From the NCBI GenBank assembly GCA_030549495.1, contig JAUIRK010000923.1, positions 248,001 through 312,000 of the forward strand: DNA of 64,000 nt. The letters are read 5' to 3'. The position numbers and the translations under genes are program-made. Every line of letters begins with the position of its first letter. Within the stretch, counting starts at the first letter, position 1. Source of the stretch: Nectonema munidae (Eukaryota > Nematomorpha > Nectonematoida > Nectonematidae). The notes beneath the pieces were generated by a model. It was not told where the DNA came from and searched no databases. It was given only the letters and a program-made list of their open reading frames with translations. Positions 1 to 10,600 of this stretch are shown here, in pieces.

Positions 1-820
1 TACTTCTATCACCTACTGTGAATTTCTTATCTGAAGATGGCTTTTTTTTGAACTTGTTAAGAATTTTTTTTTCAAATAAATAATAATGAATCACGTTTGA
101 AACACTATTAAATTTTTTAAAGAACTCAAATAAAATTGGACGACTAATTTCAATTCTTCTCAATCAATCTTGATTGAGATTATTCAAACTTGATTAAGCC
201 ATCATTTACTGACAAACCTATGGACATTTTGCTGCACCCGCAAAAATTTAATTGAATACCCAACTGGTTGCGTAGTTAAATTTTACAGCTTAAGAAGTAT
301 TGTATTTGATTCAAAACTTAAATATATGGAACTTTACTTCACCGAAGCCGCTGCTAACAAAGAAACCATAAGAACTTGCTTAAAATATGACGTGCAAAAG
401 TGTTTTCGCCCACTTCTGAAAAATAAATTCAGAGAAAAAAATCATCATATCTTTTCGCATTCCTCTAGGTCTTATAACGTATTTGCATTCATAAGAACCA
501 AACTGAATTTTGTTTCATCGATGAAAATAACTTTTAGCCTATCAAACATTTGAAACTTCGTCAAAGCTGTTTTTTGCCGCAATACAATTTTATATATATT
601 TTTTTAAGAATACATTTCTTTGTATATATTTAAATGTTTTTTAATTAAATAATTTCCTCTAATTAAGATGTTCTTAATATTTTTTATAAACTTCTTTATA
701 TAAATTTTTGAAAATCATCAGGTTTTTGGTTATTTACAAAAAAAGTTCTCTACTTTTGAATTTCAATAAATCTCACGAAATATTACTTCTATATATAGCG
801 TGAGTTTCTCATGAATTTCT
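1..820. other. AT-rich flank, no gene seen
   Basis: AT-rich sequence with poly-A/T runs. The short open frame at 326-553 has low-complexity composition and no recognisable motif, so I do not call it a gene. Confidence 0.6.
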
Positions 821-825
821 ATAAT

Positions 826-1016
826 GGGCGTGAGTAAGGTTGGTTAGAGGTTTGTAGATAGGTTGAAAGATGAGGTTTGTGTAATCCAAGGTGTTGGGTT
901 CGATCCCGCATAAAGCCTCCTTTCCTCAAATTATGCTTTCTCGAACAAAAGGCTACGTAGCTAAGCCTTTGCTGCTAAGGGTGAAGGTCCTTTTTAGCAA
1001 GTTTTCTCTTCATTTT
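826..1016 (+). repeat. tRNA-derived SINE-like element
   Basis: An A-box-like TGGTTAGAGG at 841-850 is followed by a perfect RNA polymerase III B box, GGTTCGATCCC, at 897-907. The segment is GC-richer than its surroundings and ends in a T-rich stretch near 1010. The flanks do not fold into a clean acceptor stem, so this is better read as a tRNA-derived SINE than as a working tRNA gene. Edges are approximate. Confidence 0.5.
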
Positions 1017-1351
1017 TTTTGATATTTATATAAAAATAAATAATGAACTTAAAATATGTCGTATTTTTTCTCAAAGGAAGAAATGAAGGCGATGTTTACA
1101 ATTCCAAAAATTTAACGCGAGATCTATATGAGGCCTGCAAGCCTGAACCCTTAGAAACTTCGTTACTTATAATAAAAAAGGTGTCTTCAGGTGTAAATGT
1201 GCAAATCAAAATTTTCCTACCCACAGCCGACCCTCGAGTAAAAAATTTTCATATGTGCATCTTCTTACCCTTGGAGGCTTGTCTACTCCACCCATAATCT
1301 ACTGCCTCAAAAAAGCTTTTCCTTTTCTCAATTTTAAACTTTGTTTTTTAG

Positions 1352-1693
1352 ACGAATCTATGAACGATGAGAGGTTGTATTATTTCACTCAAAGTCAAAA
1401 AAATAGTCCACAACATCTCTTTAAATCGCCAGAGCTAAACTGTTTTCCGCTGTCAGGGCACCCTGCCGAAGAAGAAAAAACAAGTGAATTTGCTTTTGGT
1501 AGACCGTGCGAAGCATTTATTGATTCCCAGTCTAATTCCACTCAAAGTTCCCCTACTTTTGATAATGGCGGCGACTCATCATCCATCTTACTGGACAAGA
1601 AGGAGGAAGACCTGTTAACTGCCTCTTCAACATTTTCAATGAGTCCTTCCGATAAAATGCTGGAGAAGGCCTTACCGCCCTGCAACTTGAACA
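1352..1693 (+). CDS. Homeobox gene, first coding exon
   Basis: This exon follows a T-rich tract ending in AG (1350-1351) and ends at a GTAACT donor (1694), leaving one nucleotide. If the exon were not spliced, the frame would stop at 1699. The single leftover base joins the 3946 exon in frame. The encoded 111 residues from Met 1360 are Ser-, Glu- and Pro-rich and probably disordered. Confidence 0.75.
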
Positions 1694-4600
1694 GTAACTG
1701 ACTTTTAAATTAAATCAATACTAACAAGGAGAATATAGTTTAAGGAAGTGTCGGCCAAACTATGTCCCGCATGTTTTATTCCTATTCCAAACCATAAGAA
1801 AATAAATTAGTTATTTATATATTTTGTCTTTCCACATCTAGTGGTTCGATTCTGCTCATCAATTCACAGGTCTGCAAACAAAAAATTGTTTTCAACAGGT
1901 AAATTTCATTTTTATCACACGCTGATTTCAAATTTAGCACTAAAACTTATATCACAGCAAGTTTTTCACAATATTCAATTTAGCATTAATGTATTTCGCT
2001 TTGTTATAACTATTTAATATACATTATTAATATATTATATATATATATATCATTTTATGCTAACTTTGGAGTGAAGTTGGGGACCAAGATAAGAACTGGG
2101 CCTCTCGATACACTGTTTGTTCAATTATGTGAAAGAATTGAGGCAGTGGACAAAAGGTGAAAACAAGACCATGTGCTTCGGTGTTCCAATGATGTGGCGG
2201 TAGCAGACAAACTACAATGATGATTGCTATTTCTGTACATGCAAAGTCCAAGAGCATAGCTCGAAGACAAGGAAAATATTGTCGATTCGAATTTTCCATC
2301 AGCGTTGCGACATATTCCTCATGGCCCAGATGTGCCAGTCCCATTACCTCCAAATAGTCTGGATAATGTACAACTAAGTTCAGGCGACAAAATTCACAGC
2401 AATGATGAATCAGATTTCTGCATTGGAGATGAAAGCAATGAACCTCAACTGTTTGGTCAGAGTGAAATAAATGATCTGGTGCGAGATCTAGGTCCCGTAA
2501 AGGAATCAGCTGAGCTTTAATCTTAAGACTTAAATCTAAGATCTATTAGCTCAAGGTACATCATTCTCCTGCTATCATCATCCTGAGAAGGCGTTGGTCC
2601 CCTATTTTGTCCAGAAAAATGACTTAGTGTATTGCACTTACTCGAAAGGACTCGTAGAAAAGTTTGGTAAATGTTATAAAAATGAAGAATAGAGAATCTT
2701 TATTGATTCATCTAAAAGAAGTCTTAAAGTCATCTTCTGCATAATAGCAGTCCTGTGAAAATTTGATTGTTCTTTTAGACAGGACCAATTATAAAGATCA
2801 CAACTGGATGATTTGAAGATTGTATGTACGTTTATGGGGCATTTGACTCAAGAACTTTGGTCTAGTAGAGATTCACTCACACCAGGGACAAAGAACATTT
2901 TGCGAGAGAGTTTGGTTGATACTAAAAAGATTCTACTGCCACCACTTCACAACAAGTTGAGGCTGATGAAACAGTTTGTAAGGGCTTTACGACTGGAAGG
3001 AAAAGGTTTGACTTATTTGTGCCGAAAGTTTCCTGATCTCTCGCGCGCCAAAGTTAAAGAGGTAGTATTTGTTGGTCCGGACATAATAAAGCTCATCAAG
3101 GATGAAAACTTCAATAACTGTCCTGGTGAGGTTGAAAAGAATACTTGGATCAGCTTCAAAAAAAACTTCTTACGTTAGTAAGCTAGCGGATTACTGCTGG
3201 ATGTTGCACCGAGGGACTTCACAAAATGCCTACAAAAGTAAAGGTGATAAAAGTTGTTTTCAAGAGAAGAAGAATAGATTTTGATTTGTTTTATACCTTT
3301 TATAAATATTCTATATTTATTTTATAACAGTTTGATTTATACTTCTTTCATTTTTATTTCATTTCTCTTTAAAAAAGATCAGGCATTTGTTATTCTTTAT
3401 TTAATATATAGTGAGCTCTACAAATTTCTGCCTAAACATTACGTGTTAGAGAAAAAACTGTGATAATATTTCAATTCAGCATCCTAAATTTTTTACAGAA
3501 AAAAAGACTACTCCACTTACCCACTACTTACTAACTAGATTTTTTTTTAATTTTTTTTGCATAAATTTTTTATTCTTTATATGTAGCATTTGTCCGTTTG
3601 CATTTCGTTGTCGATATTTATGAGCTAAGTGATCAATCAATGACAAACTCTGCTTCTCAATCATTTCATTTACACTTTACTCAACTTCATTTTTCAATTT
3701 GTGTATAGTACTTGAAATTATTTAATCTTTCAATTTTTTACTTTTTTGACTTTCCCCAAATATTGCACGGTATGGCTAATTACACAGTTCTTATCAGTCA
3801 ACGTAAAAAGTTGTTTTAATTTTGGATTGTATAAAAATTTCAAGATGAAAAGTTTTCAAATCCAATAAAATATGCAACGCTAACTTATTTTTGCAGAAAA
3901 TCGAAAAGGAATATTAAATATGTAAAATATTTGTTTCGCTTTTAGAATTAGATGGCAAAATCAAGACTAAAAAAACAAGACAACAATTTTCACAATTTCA
4001 AAAAAAATACCTCTTGGATGTTTTCAACAAAACGCACTTTATTTCAGCAGAGGAAAGGAATAAAATTTCTCAAGAAACAGGACTCAGTGTCAGCCAGGTA
4101 AATCAACTTTTTCTATTATAATCTTCACTGCAGATTTTCAATGCTGCCGCCATAAATATTGAAAATATTTTTTGTATATCACTTTTTCGTTAAACAAAAC
4201 ATTTATATTTTCGTTGTGGTGCTGTATGCTGATCCATATTCGATGAAATCTCAGTTTTTTACGACAATGATTCCAAACGTGCGTCAAAATTCCTAGGGGG
4301 CGCTTTAAAATCTTGCAAGAACAATATTATGTATTAAAATTTTTCGTGATTGAAGCACCTACACATTGCATATAATCACTGTTAGTATATATTATTATTG
4401 CTCTTCTTACATCTGTGAAGATATATCATTAAATTACAACTAGAAATGGTAAGTTCTCTTGTATTCAATCATTATCACTAAGCGTACACTGTGTGAAAGG
4501 CCGGTTTTGGTTATTGAAGCCTCATCAGTTGCACTTTGTGTGTTCATTGTATTGTGGATGTTAGATGCCTTTGCCACTTATTATTTTTATCTTGACCGAA

Positions 4601-6102
4601 GAAACTTTATTTCGAAAGCGCTTGATAGATAAAGTTTTAAGAATGTCGTCTCAAATTTTTACAATGACTCTTCTTAGTGCTCTCGTTTGTCGAATCATTA
4701 TAGAATATATATTATTTTTAACGAAATTTTTTTAAAACTATAAGGCAATTTCATATTACATTTTGTCGCTCTGAGCTATTCAGCTAGTTCTTTAGTTAAT
4801 AAAATAAATCGTTTATACGGCTACTTTCCCAGCAAGCTAGGGTATAGCCGGTGTTGCAACTATGAAAACATAAAAAGTTTATCTAATTTTACATTTCCCT
4901 AATTTGTTCATACCCTATTTAAAATTTTTTTTTTAATATCCTTAAGAACTACTTCTTTCCGTGTTAATTTTAGTCTACCACAAGATGTACATAAAATAGA
5001 ATTTCTTTTAACTTATCCCACAAACACTACGTGGATCTATTTTTGAATCTAGATTTTGTATATTTGAAGAATCACCTATTTTCATTCACTTGGACTTACT
5101 ATGCTAGAGTTTCGTCAAAGATTATATTAAAAAGACTGATTATATTAACCTTACTTTTAATTTAAATTCATCAGAAATTGCATTTTCAATTTTTATACAA
5201 GTATCTCCTGGCTTGTATACTAAGCCATTACTGTCTTAACTAAATTTTCATCTACACTCTTTCTTCTTAAAGACGATTCAAAGAGAATTCTACAAACAGA
5301 AGCAAAAGCCTACTCTAAATCAATGAAAGCAAAATAAAGACTATGTCCGTTTCTCGTTTTTTTTCTTTCTATTAACTGTCTAATAATGAAGATTGCTTCA
5401 TTTGTGCTTTTTCCTGACATAAAACCAAACTGAACTTTACTTATCTCAACGATTTTTTTCAATCTATTCCGTATTACTCTTTCCATAATTTTCATATCGT
5501 GTTCTAAAAGTTTTATAATTGTGTAATTTGAACAATCAGTAATTTGGCCTTTGCCTTTATACAATCGTATGATTAGACTCGGGGATCTATTAAAAATGCT
5601 AAAAAAATTGATTAACCAATTTTAGTTCAAGCAAAGGAGATGATTTTGACTGATCCCTATTGAATTGCATTGGTAATTTGAGTTATCTGCGTTCCTCTAC
5701 TCAAAATGTGTTTATGTATTTTGTAAGGTTTGTATTATTTTTTTATTTATTATATAGCATTATTATGAACCAGAGAATAAATGTTTTTTTAATTTTATGC
5801 TTTCAATACCTTAGGTAAGGAATTGGTTTCAAAATTATCGAAGCAAGATAAAAAGACGAAAATATTCTTCTCTTGCGAATGCATCCAATGAAATGGCAGA
5901 GTCTTTTCCGAGTAATGATGCCGCATCCATGGGGAGTAATGGGCAGAACTGTTCGCAATTTTTCGCTCAACCTTCGAGCTATTACGAAGGAATGAATCAC
6001 ACCTTCAATTACACACCACCTGCATCTTCCATGTATAATCAATCGTACATGGCCTTCAAAAATATGACAAACATTCCATTGGACTATGGCCTGAAGAATT
6101 AA
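1360..6102 (+). CDS. Divergent homeobox transcription factor (3 coding exons)
   Basis: Coding exons 1360-1693, 3946-4097 and 5815-6102 join in phase (334+152+288 nt) to give 257 aa. Seen: a Ser/Glu-rich N-terminal part; a homeodomain at about residues 119-178 with Arg5, Phe8, Leu16, Phe20, Leu40, Trp48, Phe49, Gln50, Asn51 and Arg53 in canonical spacing; then a Ser/Tyr/Asn-rich tail. The second intron falls between homeodomain residues 44 and 45, a position used by many homeobox genes. Known of the family: the recognition helix (here VRNWFQNYRSKIKRRK) binds the DNA major groove and the protein acts in the nucleus. Residue 52 is Tyr, where Arg is usual. I cannot place it in a named class. A splice acceptor (AG at 1350-1351) lies just before the first in-frame ATG (1360), so an upstream, perhaps non-coding, exon is likely. 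A poly(A) signal is at 6206. The first intron holds a gene relic and the second a LINE fragment. Confidence 0.88.
2060..3290 (+). pseudogene. Relic of a multicopy arthropod gene family (function unknown)
   Basis: Conceptual + strand frames show, in order: YFCTCKV near 2235; an Asp/Glu-rich stretch then EPQLFGQSEINDLVRDLG at about 2440-2495; RIFIDSSKRSLK near 2693-2730; LTPGTKNILRESLVDTKKIL at about 2878-2937; LPPLHNKLRLMKQFVRALRL at about 2938-2997; LCRKFPDLSRAKVKE at 3018-3062; and KLADYCWMLHRGTSQ at about 3178-3225. I recognise this order from a long protein family found in many copies in arthropod and other animal genomes and usually predicted as uncharacterised. The copy is not functional: the pieces lie in different frames, have stops between them, and a large central part is missing. 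It lies in the first intron of the homeobox gene, same strand. I do not know the function or which mobile element, if any, spread it. Confidence 0.7.
3946..4097 (+). CDS. Homeobox gene, exon with homeodomain residues 1-44
   Basis: The exon is bounded by TTTTAG and GTAAAT. It encodes the N-terminal arm and helices 1 and 2, and ends at Gln44 of the homeodomain exactly on a codon boundary. It contains no ATG-led open frame of its own. Confidence 0.9.
4795..5640 (-). mobile_element. RTE-like LINE, 5'-truncated relic
   Basis: On the - strand, 5564-5310 encodes YKGKGQITDCSNY, then IKLLEHDMKIMERVI, then QFGFMSGKSTNEAIFIIRQL and LYFAFIDLE. These are reverse transcriptase fingers and palm motifs typical of RTE-like non-LTR elements. 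The frame decays further 3', and most of the rest of ORF2 is missing. The 3' end near 4815-4850 keeps a hairpin motif (CGGCTA...TAGCCG) also present in the copy at 12.9-13.95 kb, so both belong to one family. It sits in the second intron of the homeobox gene, opposite strand. Confidence 0.75.
5815..6102 (+). CDS. Homeobox gene, terminal exon with helix 3
   Basis: The acceptor AG is at 5813-5814. The first codons give VRNWFQNYRSK, the third helix of the homeodomain, followed by a basic RRK and a Ser/Tyr/Asn-rich tail ending at TAA (6100-6102). The intron in front (4098-5814) carries an RTE-like LINE fragment. Confidence 0.92.
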   Translation, partial: VRNWFQNYRSKIKRRKYSSLANASNEMAESFPSNDAASMGSNGQNCSQFFAQPSSYYEGMNHTFNYTPPASSMYNQSYMAFKNMTNIPLDYGLKN

Positions 6103-6205
6103 TGTTAACTAGTTTTTTCTTCAAATTTGATTTTTTAAAGCATATATATGTAAAAATATACAAAAAATTTCAGGAAATTTAACATTTTTATCTTTAAATT
6201 TTATC

Positions 6206-6211
6206 AATAAA
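6206..6211 (+). promoter_or_regulatory. Poly(A) signal of the homeobox gene
   Basis: AATAAA about 100 bases after the stop codon, followed by T-rich sequence. Confidence 0.6.
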
Positions 6212-6769
6212 TAAATCTATTCATGCTACAGTTGTTTGAAAGTTTTTTAACTCAAGAGTAAAATGTCTAAAGAAAATAGAAGAAGATTAGTGTATATGAT
6301 GTGGTATGCGCTACTTACACACTTTACACGAATCCCAGCAACTTGTCCAGGTGGTAGTTAACATTCGTTGATGACCATAGTATCGAAAATTTATCTCTTA
6401 AAATTTTGAATAAAGAATGTTTCCATGTCTTTTTAGAATCACTTCATCTATATTTTTTATTTGAGTATTGTTTTTTATTTTTAACTGGACAGTTAATTCA
6501 TTTGGTAGTTTTCTAGATGCATAAAATATCTGATATGATTTCTAGGATTAATATGACCTAGAAATAATTTATTATACTAATTAAATTGTAAAGATTGTTT
6601 AGTTCATTTAATTGTTTAGTAAGTAAATTTGTATAAATTACAAATATGTTAGTGTAAGGTAAAGAAAAGAGGATGTAAAAATCATTCCATTATTATTAAT
6701 AACCGATTTGGTGCTAATGTTTTCAAAGGAAACACACACGATCTCTTGTTTTGAATGGATTTAAATATA

Positions 6770-6943
6770 TACCATTCTTTGAAATTGTCTTTTTTTTGTT
6801 TAAAATTGTCTTTTTACAATTTAAATTTGTCTTTTTTTCATTTTGTATTTTAGAAAGAACGGTTAAAATTTAAAAAAGATATTTTAGAAAGGAAAAAAGA
6901 CAATTTAGAACTAAAGAAAGATTATTTGGAAGTAAAAATGGTA
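6770..6943. mobile_element. Tc1/mariner-type MITE with TACCATT ends
   Basis: This 174 bp element begins TACCATT and ends AATGGTA, with a TA duplicated on both sides (6768-6769, 6944-6945). Inside are inverted AAATTGTCTTTTT-like subterminal motifs. The ends match the larger elements at 15582 and 46934, so this is a short non-autonomous member of that family. Confidence 0.65.
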
Positions 6944-7270
6944 TAGATTACTGAAGCGCTCCCTTTGGAAACATTGGTAATAAATTGCTTAAGTATAAGC
7001 TTTTTATATTTTATTTCAAATTTTGAATGTTAGCTTTTGAATAGTTTAGTTATTTATCTTGTTGTTTTTAGCTAAGCTTAGATATCTCTTAGTAACTGTT
7101 CCCTAAAAAAGGATTATTATTGACTTATCAAAAACGTAAAAAATGAAATTGAGTTATATTTCATATAAAATTTTTGTTTAATTAAAAAATAGAGGTAAAT
7201 AATATAACTAACAAAATTTAGCAGATTTAAATGACTGATTGGTGTTTTCTTTACTATTTTAATTAGTTAA

Positions 7271-7365
7271 CCCTTTGAGGACCAGAATCTTGAAGAGTAA
7301 TCGTTTGCTTTCTTTTCCCCTTCATTCTTTTCTTGGTACACCGGTGTCACACTAATCCTCAAAGG
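7271..7365. mobile_element. piggyBac-like mini element
   Basis: TTAA (7267-7270) is followed by CCCTTTGAGGA, and the other end is TCCTCAAAGG followed by ATTA. A TTAA target and CCC-starting inverted ends are the mark of piggyBac elements. Only 95 bp remain and nothing is coded. It lies just beyond the PHM poly(A) signal. Confidence 0.4.
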
Positions 7366-7439
7366 ATTAGGGAAACGATTGGTTTCCCTATGAAACAAGA
7401 AAGATCAAATAAGGCAAGGTAAAATGGACATCAAATTAT

Positions 7440-7445
7440 TTTATT
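7440..7445 (-). promoter_or_regulatory. Poly(A) signal of PHM
   Basis: AATAAA on the - strand, about 45 bases after the PHM stop codon. Confidence 0.65.
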
Positions 7446-7488
7446 AGGCTCAACATCAAGGTAAAATGTATGAAAGAGAAATAAGATA

Positions 7489-7687
7489 TCATAGGAAGAG
7501 TAGACGAAATCTAAGGTCGGAAAGGAGCTTCAAATTGTGGGATAAGCGATGGTGAGGAACAGAACCAGGGTGTTTGAGGCGTAAAAGTGGCCGTCCGTTA
7601 CTCACACAGTTCTTATCCTTGACATCCTTTCCTGCCTCCGTGTAGTACATGATGTAGAAGTTGCACATTTCATCTCTTTTCGTTGGA
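7489..7687 (-). CDS. Phm: PHM exon 12 (copper-M methionine, C-terminus)
   Basis: Starts PTKRDEMCNFYIMYYTEAGK, with the copper-M ligand Met and the following Cys. After a final Cys the frame runs on for about 37 poorly conserved residues to TGA at 7489-7491. The tail after the last Cys is basic and unlike other PHMs I know, so it may be lineage-specific. A poly(A) signal follows. Confidence 0.95.
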
Positions 7688-10600
7688 CTAAATATAGTGA
7701 ATGATTAGGATGGAGTCATTTCAAATGAAAACAGATCCTAGACCAATCAGCATTGAGCTTTTAATAGTCCACGTGTAGAATAGATTAGCTAGACAAAGTT
7801 TATGATAAACGCCGTGCCGATAACTCAAAGACCCGACAGAAAATGAAGCCTTAACTATTTCAAATGTGTGGCAAGTGGGAAGAAGTATACATTAATAGGC
7901 CGAACAAATTTGTCCACTCGCTCCGCATCGACAAATGTTAGGCGAATAACTTTTCAAGGGGAGGAGGTACTAACAGCGGTCGATACAGACCTCCCGTAGA
8001 TTACCCCAGGGGAATTGAAATACCTGCTATCGCCCACCCTATCATTGAGGGACCAAACTCAAGGGTCGAAGGTTTTGGCACTGGATGGTCAGCAGCCATT
8101 TATCACAAACCAAGAGTTAGGCGAAATAATGGGCCCAGCAACGCTTCCAACGATCTCAGGGCTAGAACTCCCGGAGTTGAACTCTGTGTTAACCAAGGAA
8201 GCCAGCCTCCCGGCAAGAAGATCTAGAATTGGACGTGCTGCTGCCTGGACGGGACTAGTCCCCTCAGGAAATGGTTGACTTCCTAGCCTGGTATCTTACT
8301 AATAAGAACCTGGATTCCCCAGAAGAATGGAGAAGAATCTTCACTTCCCGCCTCTCAGGTTATCCTGATGAGATGATCAATGACCAGCCAGATTCTGGTT
8401 GTGGAAGCGAAGGAAAAATCCAAATAGGGGATCAGGGAGAAGGAAACAAGCCTAGGACCGAAGGAAAAGGAGAACCCGAACAAGACCCGGGTGAGGGTAG
8501 GACTGGTCAGAACCAAACAGGAAAGCCCAAGACACAAATAGTGTCAATGCTAGATCTGTCGCTCTGGACAACATTGTGGAAGAATTCCACCGGGACACGA
8601 CCTCGCTGGAATTAGCACAAAATGCGACTTTCTCAGTGACCAACCCTCTTTTCATCGTCCCAAAAGACTTAGAAAAGAAGTTTAGAAAAAAATGGATATG
8701 CCCCAACTTTTATCTCGGGAAAGAAATTTGGAAATTGTTTAAACTTCCTCCTTCCACCTAAAAATCAGAGAGATATCATATCCTCAAAGGTTCTCCCAGA
8801 GATGAAGAAGCACTCAATCATCAGAGAAATCAGCAATCCAAGGATTATGAGTCCTTGCTATTTGGTACCAAAGGCAAACGGAGCAACGAGGTTGATGGTA
8901 AACTTCACGTTTACCAAAGAAAAGTTTAAGACACCCACCTTGAAACTTTCCAACTGAAATATATTCCAGAAAATTTTCAGTGGGGTACAAGGTTAGATCT
9001 TAAGAACGCCTTTTATGGTATCAAAATCAATCAAAGTTAGCAACACTTGTTCTCCATTAGGGGACAAAAACAGAATTGCGATGCAATTGAAAGACTGCCC
9101 ATGGGGGCAAACTTTTCCCGAGCCGTCCTCCAAACAGTGCACTGATAAGAGTATTTTTGGGTAGATATCCAAAGGCACAAATAAAGATAATATTATATTT
9201 GGACGACTTCCTTATCTTAGGCAGAAACCAAAAAATAGACCAATGGGCTCGTTCAATTTCTAGAAAAGGAGTGAAGGTATCAGGGCGAGGAAAAATTGAC
9301 CCAAAAAATAGGAAAAAATTCACTTTTACTCAGAGAAAAAATTGACTTTATTGACCTTTTAAAGTTTCATTGAATTGAACAACTAAGAACACTTTAGAGA
9401 AAGTATTGAAAATTATTTCAAAGAATCCATGACTTTGTAATACAACAATATATAATTAATGACATTTTCTGATTTAAAATTCGATCATTTTCTAGCAGTT
9501 TTTTCAGTTTAGAAAAAGATCTTTCTTCTTCTAAAGTTAAAACTTGACAATTTTGTAATTTGGGATAAGTATTGCGAGAGATTTGAGAGTTTTCCATATT
9601 CATGATTTTATTGATTTCATTTTATTTGAATCTATTTTCAAGATAACTTTTAACGCCACATTCGTCTTAAATGAAATAATGTTGAAACAAGTAAAGGCAT
9701 CTTCGACTGAAAAAGTCTCTATGTTGACCTTTTCCTACTAAATCAATGAATCGTGAATATTCTCTAATTATTGTTAGCAAGTTTTGACACAGATTTTCTT
9801 TTCTTAACAATTTCTTGATATTTGGCAATAAAATTCCATCATCTTCATCATTAATTTCTTCACTGCTGGAAGATTTTAATGAAAATATTTTGCTGCTTGC
9901 AACCAATTTTTCAATTTCGTTACAATTGGAACTGAAGTGTTGCCGATAGGTTTGAAAAGAGAACGTCTTTTTCTATTACTAATTTTGATGCCGGTAATCT
10001 ACAATTTAGCAGGATAACTTAACTTTTAAGGTAAACTTGTGTAAAAGATGTGAAAAACATGCAATGATAAAAAAGTTTTGGAATAAAATTCCATAACTTC
10101 TGCAGCGGATATATCGTATGTAACCGCGTTTGTCAACAAAAAAATTTGTCTTACCAAAATTTCTTCATGTTTAACCTCAGTCAGGCAAAGTTTACAGTAA
10201 AACCTTTTATTAGATGAAAAAAAGCCCAACTATTGTGGAAGTGTTAATATAAAGAAGAATTCTTATATGTATCGCTTATAACAATTTTAGGCCCATTGAA
10301 TCAAAAAGTGTTAAATATAAAAATTGACTTTATTGACCTAAACTCGAAAAATTGACTTTGATTGACTTAAAAATTTGAAATTAGTTCGAAAATTTTTAGA
10401 CTAAACAAGTAAAGATCTTCTTCAAAGGGTTTTTGCTAAACGGAAATAAAAGTAGACTTTATTGACTTTTACTCGCCCTGGTAATTATCAATAGAAGAAA
10501 ATCCATCATCCTGGATGCTACACAAGAATTGGTTTTCCTGGGAACCTACTTGAACCTTAGCATACCAGAACGTAACAGACCACTGGTGATCAAGCATTAA

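Noticed and set aside
887-915. Functional tRNA gene at the B box
   Set aside because: No matching acceptor stem or anticodon arm could be drawn around it.
1043-1297. 84-residue + strand open frame before the homeobox exon
   Set aside because: No motif; it crosses the T-rich tract that forms the splice acceptor at 1350. It may include 5' UTR but does not look coding.
2060-2353. - strand open frame of 97 residues
   Set aside because: Antisense shadow of the + strand multicopy-gene relic.
5803-6042. - strand open frame over the homeobox terminal exon
   Set aside because: Shadow of the real + strand exon.
7369-7391. AGGGAAAC-GATT-GTTTCCCT hairpin
   Set aside because: A clean short stem, but terminators of bacterial type do not apply here; probably chance or a MITE remnant beside the PHM 3' end.
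8271-8706. Overlapping open frames on both strands
   Set aside because: They are decayed leader sequence of the fossil retroelement; I cannot assign a product.
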